Origin: Burkholderia sp. 4M9327F10
GTDB lineage: Bacteria > Pseudomonadota > Gammaproteobacteria > Burkholderiales > Burkholderiaceae
Direction: 5' to 3'
NCBI RefSeq assembly: GCF_005503145.1
Contig: NZ_SCNV01000001.1
Span: forward strand, 434,001-498,000
DNA length: 64,000 nucleotides
Part shown: in pieces, positions 42,539-51,149 of the stretch
How positions within the stretch are numbered: the first letter of the stretch is position 1
How the letters are laid out: each line of letters opens with the position of its first letter
Position numbers and translations under genes: made by a program
Notes under the pieces: generated by a model
What the model was told of the DNA's origin: nothing
The model's input: the letters and a program-made list of their open reading frames with translations, nothing else
The model's database searches: none

Positions 42539-44266
42539 TCACTGGATCACGCGCGTCACACCGCGGCCGCGTGGATCGGCAGCCGCTTCCGGTGTATCGC
42601 CGTTCACCTTGATCACCTGGATGTCGCCGCTGAAGTCCTGGCCTTTCAACGTGTAGCCCTTCGCTTCGATCTGCTGTGCGAGTTCGCCGGTAATCGGATG
42701 ATACGGCTCCCAGAAGATCGTGTTCGGCGGCAGCAACTGGTGATGGAAACGCATCGCAGCTACCGCGTCGGGCAACGGCATATTGAAGTCGTAGACGTTG
42801 TTGATCACCTGGAAGATCGACGTGAAGATGCGCGAACCGCCCGGCGTGCCGATCACAAGCGCTACCTTGCCGTCCCTGGTGAGGATGGTCGGCGTCATCG
42901 ACGACAGCGGACGCTTCTTCGGCTCGATTGCATTGGCGTCGCTACCCACCACGCCGAACATGTTCGCCACGCCCGGCTTGGCCGAGAAGTCGTCCATTTC
43001 ATCGTTGAGCACGATACCCGTGCCGTCCGCCACCACGCCCGAGCCGAAGTAGCCGTTGATCGTGTACGTGTTCGATACCGCGTTACCCCACTTGTCGATC
43101 ACCGAGAAATGCGTGGTCTCGGCCTTCTCCGGCATCGAGGTACCCAGTCCGGGTTGCACGCTCTTCGTGTCCGACGGCGTGGCCGGGTTGACCTCGGCGG
43201 CCCGCTTGGCAATGTACGCGTCGTCGGTCAACTGCGCGACCCGCACCTTGTAGAAGTCCGGGTCGCCCAGGTACTGCGCGCGATCGGCGAACACACGCTT
43301 CTCGATCTCCGCGATCAGGTGCACGTACTGCGCCGAATTAAGCGGCACGTCCTTGAAGTCGGGCGCGAGATCTTCCTTCATCTTCAGCAACTGCACGAGG
43401 CCGATGCCGCCCGAGCTCGGTGGCGGTGCGGTAATCACGTGATAGCCGTTCCAGTCTGCCTGGATCGGCTCACGCCAGACGGCCTTGTATTCCTGCAGAT
43501 CGCGCTTCGTAATCAGGCCATGGCCGCGCATGGATGCGGCGATCAGATCGGCCGTCTTGCCGTCGTAGAAGTCTTTGGCGCCCTGATTGGCAATGCGCGT
43601 CAGCACTGCGGCGAGTTCCGGCTGCTTGAAGTTGACGCCTTGCTTGAGATTGCCGAAGTAGGCGTCGAAATTGGTCTTGCCCGCGAAGTCTTTGGCCGCG
43701 TCGTCACGGCGCTGCTGCAACTGTTCGCTCACTTCGAAGCCGTCGGTGGCGTACTTGATGGCGGGCGCCAGCACCTGCTTCCATTTCAGCTTGCCGAAGC
43801 GGCGCTGCGCTTCCCACATGCCTTCGACCGTGCCCGGCACACCCACCGCACGATAGCCGAACAGGCTCATGCCCTTGATGACCTCGCCCTTGTCGTCGAG
43901 ATACATGTTGCGCGTGGCAGCAAGCGGCGCCTTCTCGCGATAGTCGAGAAAGTAAGGCTTGCCGTCGACATACAGCGTCATGAAGCCGCCGCCGCCAATG
44001 TTGCCCGCTTCCGGATAGGTCACGGCAAGCGTAAAGGCAATCGCCACGGCTGCATCGACTGCGTTGCCGCCTTCCTTGAAGATCTGCTCGGCGGCGTCGG
44101 CGCTGAACTTGTCGGCCACCGCGATGGCCGACGCATTGAGAACGGCCGGTTGCTGATCCGTGGTCTTGGCGTAAGCCGGCGCGGTTTCGAGAAAGCCGCT
44201 CGATACGGTAAGGAATGCAGCTAACGCAAGCGCGCTAGCGGACAACTTTACGTTACCCAATGACAT
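42539..44266 (-). CDS. ggt: Gamma-glutamyltransferase
   Basis: 575 residues. A signal peptide is expected (hydrophobic run to about 'ETAPAYAK'). The autoprocessing/nucleophile Thr starts 'THFSVIDKWGNAVSNTYTIN'. 'NIGGGGFMTLYVDGKPYFLDYREKAP' region and 'PPPSSGGIGLVQLL' and 'IGTPGGSRIFT' are classic GGT motifs. The proenzyme splits into large and small subunits in the periplasm and transfers or hydrolyses gamma-glutamyl groups, for example from glutathione. GGAGGAGG gives a very strong ribosome-binding site. Confidence 0.95.
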   Translation of the reverse strand: MSLGNVKLSASALALAAFLTVSSGFLETAPAYAKTTDQQPAVLNASAIAVADKFSADAAEQIFKEGGNAVDAAVAIAFTLAVTYPEAGNIGGGGFMTLYVDGKPYFLDYREKAPLAATRNMYLDDKGEVIKGMSLFGYRAVGVPGTVEGMWEAQRRFGKLKWKQVLAPAIKYATDGFEVSEQLQQRRDDAAKDFAGKTNFDAYFGNLKQGVNFKQPELAAVLTRIANQGAKDFYDGKTADLIAASMRGHGLITKRDLQEYKAVWREPIQADWNGYHVITAPPPSSGGIGLVQLLKMKEDLAPDFKDVPLNSAQYVHLIAEIEKRVFADRAQYLGDPDFYKVRVAQLTDDAYIAKRAAEVNPATPSDTKSVQPGLGTSMPEKAETTHFSVIDKWGNAVSNTYTINGYFGSGVVADGTGIVLNDEMDDFSAKPGVANMFGVVGSDANAIEPKKRPLSSMTPTILTRDGKVALVIGTPGGSRIFTSIFQVINNVYDFNMPLPDAVAAMRFHHQLLPPNTIFWEPYHPITGELAQQIEAKGYTLKGQDFSGDIQVIKVNGDTPEAAADPRGRGVTRVIQ

Positions 44267-44370
44267 TGACTACCCTCCTCCATGACCATTCTTTAGCTGA
44301 AAAGAAAACGTCTGCCTTGGGCTTATAGCATGCAAAAGCCGGTTTTGCGAAGCTTAGGGGTAGTCCTAAC

Positions 44371-45774
44371 TTACGCTTTCCCTCTGCCGCCATTGGCAAT
44401 CTCAGCGCCGCTGCCCTGAGGCAAGCGTGCCGTCACCGGAATCGAGCCGAGCGAGAACAGCCCCACCACCAGAAACGCCGGCCAGAAGTCGGACCACACA
44501 ATAGCCGGATGCCCCTGCAGGTGATGCGAGATCTGCAGTACAACGCCGCCGATCGTGACGCCAAGCCCCAGCGAAATCTGCTGTATCACGCTTGCTACGC
44601 TGGTGGCGCGGCCGATGTCGCGGCTCGGGATATCCGCATAAGCCAGCGTATTTAACGAAGTGAACTGCAGCGACGGGAAGAAGCCGCCGAACAGCACCAC
44701 GCACCAGATCGTCCAATGAGACATGCCTGGCGAGAACAAGCCATAAACGGCGATCGCCAGTCCCGCCAGCGCCGCATTGACCATCAGCACCTGGCGGAAA
44801 CCGAAACGTCCAAGCACACGCGAGGCGACCGCTTTCATGAAGATCGAACCGAACGCCGACGCACAGGTGATCGAGCCGGACACGAAGGCGGTCATGCCGA
44901 GTCCTTCCTGCAGTGCAAGGGGCAGCAGGAACGGCACTGCACCAAGGCCGATGCGAAACAGCGACCCGCCCAGCACGCTCGCGTGAAAGCTCGGAATGCG
45001 CAGCAGCCGCAAATCGAGCACCGGCAACTCAACCCGGCTCGCGTAGAGCCAGTAGACGAGCAGCAGCGCCGCGCCGAGCACCGACATGCCCAGAGACAGC
45101 GTGTTCGACACCAGGTCCCCACCGATCAACGAAAGCCCGAGCATAAACAGCGAAGCTCCGGCAGCCGACAACACGAACCCAGGCCAGTCGAGACGGCCCG
45201 GATGCGGCTCGCGCACATTGGCAATGTGTTTGTTGGCCAGATAGATACCGAGCAGGCCAATCGGAATGTTGATAAAGAAGATCAGGCGCCAGTGCAGATA
45301 CGTGGTGATGAACCCGCCCAGCGGCGGCCCCACCACCGGGCCAAGCAGCGCGGGCACCGTAAGGTAGTTGACGGCGCGAATGAATTCCGACTTGGGGATG
45401 GAGCGGAAAATGATGATGCGGCCCACCGGCACCATCAGCGCACCGCCCAGCCCCTGCACGAAACGCGCAAACACGAAGGTGCCGAGCGAAGTGGACGCCG
45501 CGCACATCAGCGAGCCGGCCATGAAGATGCCGATTGCCGTGCGAAACACCGAGCGTGAGCCGAAGCGGTCGGCCACCCAGCCGCAAATGGGAATGAAGAC
45601 GCCGAGACCGATCACATAACTCGTGATGGCAAGCTTGAGAGTGATGGGACTCTGGCCGAGGTCCCGCGCCAGAACGGGTAGCGACGTCACGATGACGGTG
45701 CCGTCCACGTTTTCCATGAACATCGCGCACGCGACGATCAGCGGAACGATGAATGCACCCAGATTAAGAGGCAT
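44371..45774 (-). CDS. MFS exporter, DHA2 (EmrB/QacA) type
   Basis: 467 residues from the ATG at 45774; upstream the frame is open only to a weak TTG. It has 14-helix DHA2 features: 'MENVDGTVIVTSLPVLARDLG' region in helix 1 (with the membrane Asp), 'GWVADRFGSRSVF' loop motif, 'FVQGLGGALMVPVGR' (motif C-like), and 'LGPVVGPPLGGFI'. It probably exports a drug or metabolite. No membrane-fusion partner or regulator gene is adjacent. No good ribosome-binding site is visible. Confidence 0.87.
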   Translation of the reverse strand: MPLNLGAFIVPLIVACAMFMENVDGTVIVTSLPVLARDLGQSPITLKLAITSYVIGLGVFIPICGWVADRFGSRSVFRTAIGIFMAGSLMCAASTSLGTFVFARFVQGLGGALMVPVGRIIIFRSIPKSEFIRAVNYLTVPALLGPVVGPPLGGFITTYLHWRLIFFINIPIGLLGIYLANKHIANVREPHPGRLDWPGFVLSAAGASLFMLGLSLIGGDLVSNTLSLGMSVLGAALLLVYWLYASRVELPVLDLRLLRIPSFHASVLGGSLFRIGLGAVPFLLPLALQEGLGMTAFVSGSITCASAFGSIFMKAVASRVLGRFGFRQVLMVNAALAGLAIAVYGLFSPGMSHWTIWCVVLFGGFFPSLQFTSLNTLAYADIPSRDIGRATSVASVIQQISLGLGVTIGGVVLQISHHLQGHPAIVWSDFWPAFLVVGLFSLGSIPVTARLPQGSGAEIANGGRGKA

Positions 45775-45921
45775 TGGCAGGACGACGGAGGACAAAACCG
45801 TCGGCGTAAAGCTAAGATTATCGCATTGCCTCGGCAACAGATGTTGTTAAGGAAGGCAATTTGCACAGCACGGTGTGCTGCGGGCAATGGTTGAGGGCGC
45901 AACGAAAGCGGCCGGCTGATA

Positions 45922-45951
45922 CGAATATGCCGGCATCAGCCGGCATATTCG
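45922..45951. terminator. Perfect inverted repeat downstream of the lipid-type operon
   Basis: CGAATATGCCGGC / GCCGGCATATTCG are perfect 13-bp arms with an ATCA loop. It lies about 40 bp past the end of the last operon gene on the minus strand. No T-run follows on that strand, so it may be a 3'-end stabiliser or a regulator site. Confidence 0.5.
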
Positions 45952-45991
45952 CTTTACAAACAGGAAGAGCAGCAGGAAGAGCAAGCGCAGC

Positions 45992-46756
45992 TTAACGCGG
46001 CACGCTCACCAGCGGCTGCAACTGCGGCAGGATCTCAGTGCGAGCACGCACGACATCGTTCGGGAAGTCGATCTCGATCCACGGCGCGCCGGTCACGTCC
46101 GCCGTATCGAACACCTGGCTACGCTCGAGCAGCAGGTCGCGCACGGCCTCTTCGTGCGGCATGTTCGCGCGGCCGCCGTCGATATAGCCAGCAACGATCT
46201 GCGCGAAGCGCTGCGCGGTTTCCTGGCGCAGGCGGAAGAAGCCGACCGACTCGCCAATGGTGTCGTACTCGAGATTCACGGCGAGCTGCTTGCGCAACTC
46301 GACCGGCACGCCGTCCTTCAGGCACAGCTTGACGGGTTCGTCGCCCGCTTCGAAATCGCGGTCGATCAAGAGCCGGTTGACCGTCTCGCCCGCCACCAGG
46401 GCGTTCAGGATGCGCTCGTCATACAGCACGTCCGCGTCCATCAGCAGCACGTCGCCGCCGCGCGTCAGCGGCTCGGCCACGGTGTGCACGGTCAGCACGC
46501 TACCCAGGTCGAAACGCGGGTTGATCACCGTCTCGACCGGATGCGGCCAGTTGATGCGCTTCAGCTCAGCCTCGACCAGTTCGGGCTGGAAACCGAGCGC
46601 CAGCACGACGTCGGTCACGCCCGCATTTTCGAGCATCTGCAGATGCCGCTCGAGCAGGCTCACGCCGTCGAACTGCAGCAGGCACTTCGGAAACTGTTCC
46701 CCCGGCGGGAGCTGGAGACGCAGGCCAAGGCCCGCAGCGAGAATAATGGCACGCAC
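45992..46756 (-). CDS. Nucleotidyltransferase, LicC/phosphocholine cytidylyltransferase-like
   Basis: 254 residues from a GTG at 46756, with AAAGGGG upstream. N-terminal signature 'IILAAGLGLRLQLPPGEQFPKCLLQF', in pieces 'AAGLGLRL' and 'FPKCLL', is that of NTP-transferases. The metal-binding Asp pair is in 'LLMDADVLYD', with another acidic site 'WIEIDFPNDV' near the C terminus. It likely condenses CTP (or UTP) with a phosphorylated alcohol. It is the last gene of a four-gene operon headed by a CDP-alcohol phosphatidyltransferase, which would use the CDP-alcohol. The alcohol is unknown. Confidence 0.85.
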   Translation of the reverse strand: MRAIILAAGLGLRLQLPPGEQFPKCLLQFDGVSLLERHLQMLENAGVTDVVLALGFQPELVEAELKRINWPHPVETVINPRFDLGSVLTVHTVAEPLTRGGDVLLMDADVLYDERILNALVAGETVNRLLIDRDFEAGDEPVKLCLKDGVPVELRKQLAVNLEYDTIGESVGFFRLRQETAQRFAQIVAGYIDGGRANMPHEEAVRDLLLERSQVFDTADVTGAPWIEIDFPNDVVRARTEILPQLQPLVSVPR

Positions 46757-46781
46757 ACGTGGCCCCTTTCTAAAAGTAGCG

Positions 46782-47786
46782 TTAATCGACAGCCGGCACA
46801 CGCACCGCGTGCCGACGCTGCCAGTTTCTTTCACTGAAATGCAGGTACAACAGACCCGGCAGACCGAGCAGGACCTCGCGGGCGCGCTTGGCAAGCGACA
46901 ACGCCAGTGCGGCATCCGGCGGCAGGCCGACGAGCGGGGCGAGCAACAGGTAGCCGCCCTCCTGCACGCCGAGCGAGCCGGGAATCGCGAACGCCGCGCC
47001 GCGAATGGCCTGGCCGAGGCTTTCGAGCAACAGCGCATCGACCCAATCGACCGGATGACCGAGGAAGCGCAGCGCGAGCCACACCTCCACGGTGCCGACG
47101 ATCCAGCCCACGAGACTCAGCGCAAAGCTCGACAACACCCGGGCGCGGTCGCGATAGAGCGACTGCACGGCCTCGTCGACAGCGTCGGCGCGCATGGTTA
47201 GCGCCGACCAGTCGCGCTTGCCGAACACCTTCGAGACCACCCGCAAAAGCCGTCCGAACAGGCCGCGCCGCTGGGCAAGGAAAAACAACCCAATCAGGCC
47301 CGCCAGCACGACGGTAGCGATAAAGGTAGCGGTGCGCAGGTCGTGCAGCGCGCCCTGCGCCGTGTAGGCGCCGAACAGCAGCAGACCGAGCAGGGCAAAG
47401 ACGATTTGGGCGAGCGCCTGCAGCGTGGTGCTGACGGTGATCGTCGCCGCGGCGTCGCGCATGCGCATGCCGTGTTGCGACAATTGCCGCACGATCACCA
47501 CCGGACCGCCAATCTGACCGGCCGGCAGCAGGCTGTTGACCGACTCGCCCGTCCAGCGCGCCAGCAGGGCGTTGTGCAGGGCGACGTCGTCGCGGCGCCG
47601 GTCGATCAGCACGGCGATCGCGGCCGAGTCCAGCACCAGCGGCACCAGATGGAAGGCGGCCACCAGCGCGAGCCCCCAGCCGGCCGCGAGCAGCGTGGAG
47701 GTGACGGAGCCGAGTCCCTGCCACGCGAGCAGCCCAACGAACAGCGCGACGCCGATCGACAGCAGGATCATGGCCGCGCGCGTCAT
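46782..47786 (-). CDS. Multipass membrane protein, lysylphosphatidylglycerol synthase TM-domain / HpnL-like
   Basis: 334 residues, mostly hydrophobic, probably 7-8 helices. 'ARWTGESVNSLLPAGQIGGPVVIVRQL' region and 'GQAIRGAAFAIPGSLGVQEGGYLLLAPLVGLP' region match the UPF0104/flippase-like domain seen in MprF and HpnL, without a soluble synthase domain. It may flip or channel a lipid made by its operon partners. The ATG at 47786 overlaps the stop of the oxygenase gene by 4 bp (ATGA), so the two are translationally coupled. Confidence 0.85.
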   Translation of the reverse strand: MTRAAMILLSIGVALFVGLLAWQGLGSVTSTLLAAGWGLALVAAFHLVPLVLDSAAIAVLIDRRRDDVALHNALLARWTGESVNSLLPAGQIGGPVVIVRQLSQHGMRMRDAAATITVSTTLQALAQIVFALLGLLLFGAYTAQGALHDLRTATFIATVVLAGLIGLFFLAQRRGLFGRLLRVVSKVFGKRDWSALTMRADAVDEAVQSLYRDRARVLSSFALSLVGWIVGTVEVWLALRFLGHPVDWVDALLLESLGQAIRGAAFAIPGSLGVQEGGYLLLAPLVGLPPDAALALSLAKRAREVLLGLPGLLYLHFSERNWQRRHAVRVPAVD

Positions 47787-48604
47787 GCCCGGGCCCCTTT
47801 GCCTTTGGTCATCTGCCGGAACACCTGGCGAAAGCCGAAATACGCGATCGCATCTTTCATGTTGGAGATGAAACGCCGCCACGGGCGCATGTTCGGATCG
47901 GTGACGTATTCGAATGTCAGCGACACGCGAAATTCGTTGGCGGCCGCCGGCGTGACGCGGTGGCGCAGCTTGTCGCCGTCGAAAAACACCAGGCCGCCCG
48001 GCGGAATCTGCACGGAGCCGGGCAGATCGGGCACGTCCGGGTTGCGCGTATGCAGTTCGTAGTCGAGCCGGCACGACGAGTCGTCAATCACGCCGAGCAG
48101 CAGCGTATAGCGGCGGCCGTCGTAGTACGAGGTGTCGTAATGCCAGCCGATATGGTCGCCAGGCCGCGTGTAGTAATAGAGCGCATAGGCATGCGGATCG
48201 TCGGGCGGCGAGACCATCAGCTTGTCGCCGCTCAACTGCCCCAGCCAGCCGATCAGTTCCTTCGAGCGATACAGCTCGGCAATAAAAGGCGCGAGGCGGT
48301 CGATTGTATGGCGGCTCACGCTGCCGCCCTGCTTGTGGCCCGGCAGGTAGTTGCGGTTCACCTCGTCGACGAGCGCGCGGGCGCTATGCACCAGCTGCGC
48401 AGTGACCTCGGGAGCAAGGAAGTCTTCCATATAGAGGAAGGCGCCCTGGTCGGCGAAGTCCTTCCGCAGGCGCGGCGTATCGAACTGGCGCGTACGGCCG
48501 GCGACCGCGCTGTCCGCCTCGGGAGCAGCGGGCGCCGGCGAGACAGGTCCGCGGTCGAACGAGGAGGCCTGGCTGATCACGTCGTCTTCGGCCTGCGTAC
48601 TCAT
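47783..48604 (-). CDS. 2-oxoglutarate/Fe(II)-dependent oxygenase
   Basis: 273 residues. Residues 1-45 are Ala/Pro/Ser-rich and probably disordered. The jelly-roll core follows: the iron facial triad is His and Asp in 'GWHYDTSYYDG' and His in 'DKLRHRVTPA'; the 2-oxoglutarate-binding Arg is in 'FRVSLTF'. 'GGSVSRHTIDRLAPF' precedes the core. It could hydroxylate or otherwise oxidise a lipid head group or intermediate in this operon. It overlaps both neighbours by 4 bp (ATGA), showing tight coupling. The substrate is unknown. Confidence 0.87.
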   Translation of the reverse strand: MSTQAEDDVISQASSFDRGPVSPAPAAPEADSAVAGRTRQFDTPRLRKDFADQGAFLYMEDFLAPEVTAQLVHSARALVDEVNRNYLPGHKQGGSVSRHTIDRLAPFIAELYRSKELIGWLGQLSGDKLMVSPPDDPHAYALYYYTRPGDHIGWHYDTSYYDGRRYTLLLGVIDDSSCRLDYELHTRNPDVPDLPGSVQIPPGGLVFFDGDKLRHRVTPAAANEFRVSLTFEYVTDPNMRPWRRFISNMKDAIAYFGFRQVFRQMTKGKGARA

Positions 48605-49284
48605 GGGCTGACCTGCATTTGAGGGGTTTCGCCAGCGGGACGCGCGGCGCGGCGCAGCGCACGGCGATAGTCCACGATCACCCAGATGGCAAAGAGCGGC
48701 GCGCCGATCGAGGCCACCACCACGAAAGGCGTCACGACGCCCGTCAAGGTGACGAGCGGCAGCAGATACAGCACGTCTTCGGTCTCGAAGCCGGCCACGG
48801 ACGCCTGTTTGGTGCCCGCCTTGCCTTCCATGTCCTCAATCCGCATACGCAGGAAGAAAATCACCGCGACTGCCACCCCGGCAAGACTGCCGAGGAATAC
48901 CCCGGGAAAAACCCGGCCGGCCGCATGCACCGTGCCTATGCCAAGGCCCATGCCGACGAACAACAGGATGGTTACCAGGGCGTCGCAGGCCAGATCGTAA
49001 AAATGACCGATCCGGCTCGACTTGCCGCTGATGCGCGCGAGCTCACCGTCCGTGTGGTCGACAAAGTTCGACAGCACGATCAGCAGCGCGCCCGCGTTGG
49101 TCCACGCAAAACCGCCGTGGGCCAAACCCAGCGCGCCTGCGAGGCCAATCAGCAGGCGCAGCGTGGTGAGGTGATTGGGCGTGACAAACGTGTCCACGAG
49201 CGGCGTGACGAGCCGGCGGGCGAGCCGCGCGTCCCACGTTTTCGGGACTGGAACGTTTTTTAGGGAAATTGGTCGAGAATTCAT
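48601..49284 (-). CDS. CDP-alcohol phosphatidyltransferase family protein
   Basis: 227 residues from the ATG at 49284. The complete CDP-AP catalytic motif D-x2-DG-x2-AR-x8-G-x3-D-x3-D is seen from 'DHTDGELARISG' to 'GHFYDLACD' near residues 78-103. About six membrane helices are expected. These enzymes displace CMP from a CDP-alcohol or CDP-diacylglycerol with another alcohol at the cytoplasmic face of the membrane. It is the first gene of the operon with an oxygenase, a flippase-like protein and a nucleotidyltransferase. It is not a standard PgsA or PssA by context. Confidence 0.9.
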   Translation of the reverse strand: MNSRPISLKNVPVPKTWDARLARRLVTPLVDTFVTPNHLTTLRLLIGLAGALGLAHGGFAWTNAGALLIVLSNFVDHTDGELARISGKSSRIGHFYDLACDALVTILLFVGMGLGIGTVHAAGRVFPGVFLGSLAGVAVAVIFFLRMRIEDMEGKAGTKQASVAGFETEDVLYLLPLVTLTGVVTPFVVVASIGAPLFAIWVIVDYRRALRRAARPAGETPQMQVSP

Positions 49285-49514
49285 AACCCGGAAATATATA
49301 CGGTTACGGGAAACCTTGCAGTTTTCGGTGACAATTTCCCGCTCCCCCTTGACAGACGGCATTCGCAGCAAGAATGCTCGAAGGTTGGTAAAGTGCGAAG
49401 CCTGTTGCGCCCGTAACGCCGTGTAATCCCAATGCGCAACCCGGTGCGGCGGCCTTTCCATCCCGTGCCGCCCCGCTGCGAACCTGCCATGATGGATACG
49501 CGACTCTGAAGCTT

Positions 49515-49949
49515 ATGAAGCACGTTTTTTCTTCCGCACTCCTCGCCCTGTCGGCGGCCGCGCTGCCGCTTGCGTGTCACGCCACCGCGCTCGATGCGCA
49601 GTTGGCCTGCAACGAATCGGGCCATCAGTTCATTGCGGACCTCGCCCAGCAGCAACTGATCAATCCAACGCCCATGCGGGTGGAAAGCAATTCGATCAAT
49701 GCGTTCCGCCCCGCCAAGGACGCGGATCTAAGCGCCTTCGGGTTTCATGTGTTTGCGGTGGTCGGTTTCGAGAAAGACGATCCGATGTTCCAGACCGGCA
49801 ACGGCGAACCGGTGGCCAATTCGGCCTACGGGGCCGTGGTGTTCGGCAGCGACACCAGCGTGCAGAATGCGGTGACGCAGGCGGGCAGCACGGCCATCGT
49901 GCATCACGTGGCGCCGCACATCACGGCGATTTTCTGCAAGCGCAACTGA
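49515..49949 (+). CDS. Exported hypothetical protein
   Basis: 144 residues. The signal peptide is 'MKHVFSSALLALSAAALPLA', cut near 'CHATA'. The mature part has cysteines near both ends ('LACNESGHQF', 'AIFCKRN') that could pair, and a mixed alpha/beta-looking centre ('SAFGFHVFAVVGFEKDDPMF'). No family recognised; probably periplasmic. It is divergent from the CDP-alcohol phosphatidyltransferase operon. Confidence 0.75.
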   Translation: MKHVFSSALLALSAAALPLACHATALDAQLACNESGHQFIADLAQQQLINPTPMRVESNSINAFRPAKDADLSAFGFHVFAVVGFEKDDPMFQTGNGEPVANSAYGAVVFGSDTSVQNAVTQAGSTAIVHHVAPHITAIFCKRN

Positions 49950-49996
49950 GGCGGATCGACCTGCCGCGGCAAAGCCTTGGTTACTTCGTTAGCTAG

Positions 49997-50527
49997 TCAG
50001 CCGGGACGGCGAAAGCCGTTTTCCACCCAGGCGGCAGCATTCGCCTTGCCCAGCTTGAAGTTGGGCGCCACCTTCACCTGGGCGAGCTGTTCGCCGAAAG
50101 CGTCAAAGGCGCTCAGCAGCGCGTAGGGATCATCCTCGCTCGGCACGATGTCCAGCGTGATCTCCAGCTCGCCATCTGGCGATTCAACCGTCACACGCTT
50201 GTGCAGCATCGCGTGCAACTGCTGTTCGTGACGTCGCAATACCTCCGACGCAGTCTTCACAAGCGTATTGAAAGCCGCGGTATCGAGCGGCTTCGGATTC
50301 TTCTTGTCACGCCCCATGGTCCACGGCCCGACGAGAGCGGGCTCCGGCTCGCCGTCCTTGATCATCTCCACCGCCCAGCCATCGTCGTCTTCATTCTTGA
50401 TGATGCGCGCCGTCCAGCCGTCATCGCGCCACAAGCGTGCGTCGTGCAGGGTCTCGGGCGTGTCGAGGAGCGCTTCCGTCGCGGAATCAGCAGCGGTGTC
50501 GGGCGAAGGAAGGGGCGTATCGGTCAT
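49997..50527 (-). CDS. Hypothetical conserved protein
   Basis: 176 residues, soluble and acidic. The N-terminal 30 residues are Ser/Thr/Pro/Ala-rich; then 'DGWTARIIKNEDDDGWAVEM' and 'ALVGPWTMGRDKKNPKPLD', a central helix ('FNTLVKTASEVLRRHEQQL'), and 'AAAWVENGFRRPG' at the end. I recognise no catalytic motif. Such proteins appear as conserved hypotheticals in Burkholderiaceae. Codon usage matches neighbours. Confidence 0.75.
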   Translation of the reverse strand: MTDTPLPSPDTAADSATEALLDTPETLHDARLWRDDGWTARIIKNEDDDGWAVEMIKDGEPEPALVGPWTMGRDKKNPKPLDTAAFNTLVKTASEVLRRHEQQLHAMLHKRVTVESPDGELEITLDIVPSEDDPYALLSAFDAFGEQLAQVKVAPNFKLGKANAAAWVENGFRRPG

Positions 50528-51149
50528 TGCAGGGTCGCTCAGGTTTGGACAGATTCATCAACACAAGGGCTGAATTCTACCTGTGCGCGCCGCCCCGAGG
50601 GACGGCCTACGCCGAACGGCCAGGGTTGCCGATTATTTCCGTTTGCAGAAAAATATTTTTCCTGATTACCTGGAACTTATAATCAGATCCAGGACAGAAT
50701 AAAAAAACGCGGCCCGGAGGCCGCGTATAAACAGATGAAAAAGACACCCTTGGTCAGGGGGCGAGCCAGATTGTAAAGCGAGTAAGCCGGCGTAATCACC
50801 GCAATAGCTGGAATACTCTCTTTCAGAAAACTGAGTAATCGGAATTTCACTGCTCCGAATCACTTGATAAGCCGCAGAGCCGCCAGGGGCGGACGTCGCG
50901 CATGTGCAACAGGAGAAGCGGTTGACAGATTGTCGCACCTCATAAATAAAAATCCGAAATCGCTTTATTTACCTGCACTTACGGCGATCCAATCCGCCAT
51001 TCCTGATTCCGGAAAGCTTTGTTGCGCGATATAGGGTTAATCAATTTATCAGAGGGAATACACTTCGCTGCGAATCCTCAGGCGGCCGGCGGTATAGGCA
51101 TTAAGCCCTGCAAGACGATTCTTTACAGACTGACTCGGAGTAAAAAAGC
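50528..51149. other. Upstream region of porin copy 2, with a reverse-strand terminator
   Basis: 620 bp, richer in A/T than its flanks. It presumably carries the promoter and leader of porin copy 2. A minus-strand intrinsic terminator at 50701-50726 has no annotated gene to its right to serve, which hints at a small RNA or very short gene on the minus strand. Confidence 0.45.
50701..50726 (-). terminator. Intrinsic terminator on the minus strand without an assigned gene
   Basis: ACGCGGCC / GGCCGCGT arms (50707-50714 and 50719-50726) enclose CGGA, with a run of A on the plus strand before it, which reads as a T-run on the minus strand. Confidence 0.65.

Noticed and set aside
42473..44224. A 583-codon plus-strand open frame opposite ggt
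   Set aside because: It is antisense to a clear gamma-glutamyltransferase. Its composition (His, Arg, Val rich) is typical of antisense frames and it has no ribosome-binding site.
47787..48074. N-terminal extension of the HpnL-like protein across the oxygenase gene
   Set aside because: The extra sequence is Arg-rich and antifamily in character, and the ATG at 47786 overlaps the oxygenase stop in the usual coupled manner.
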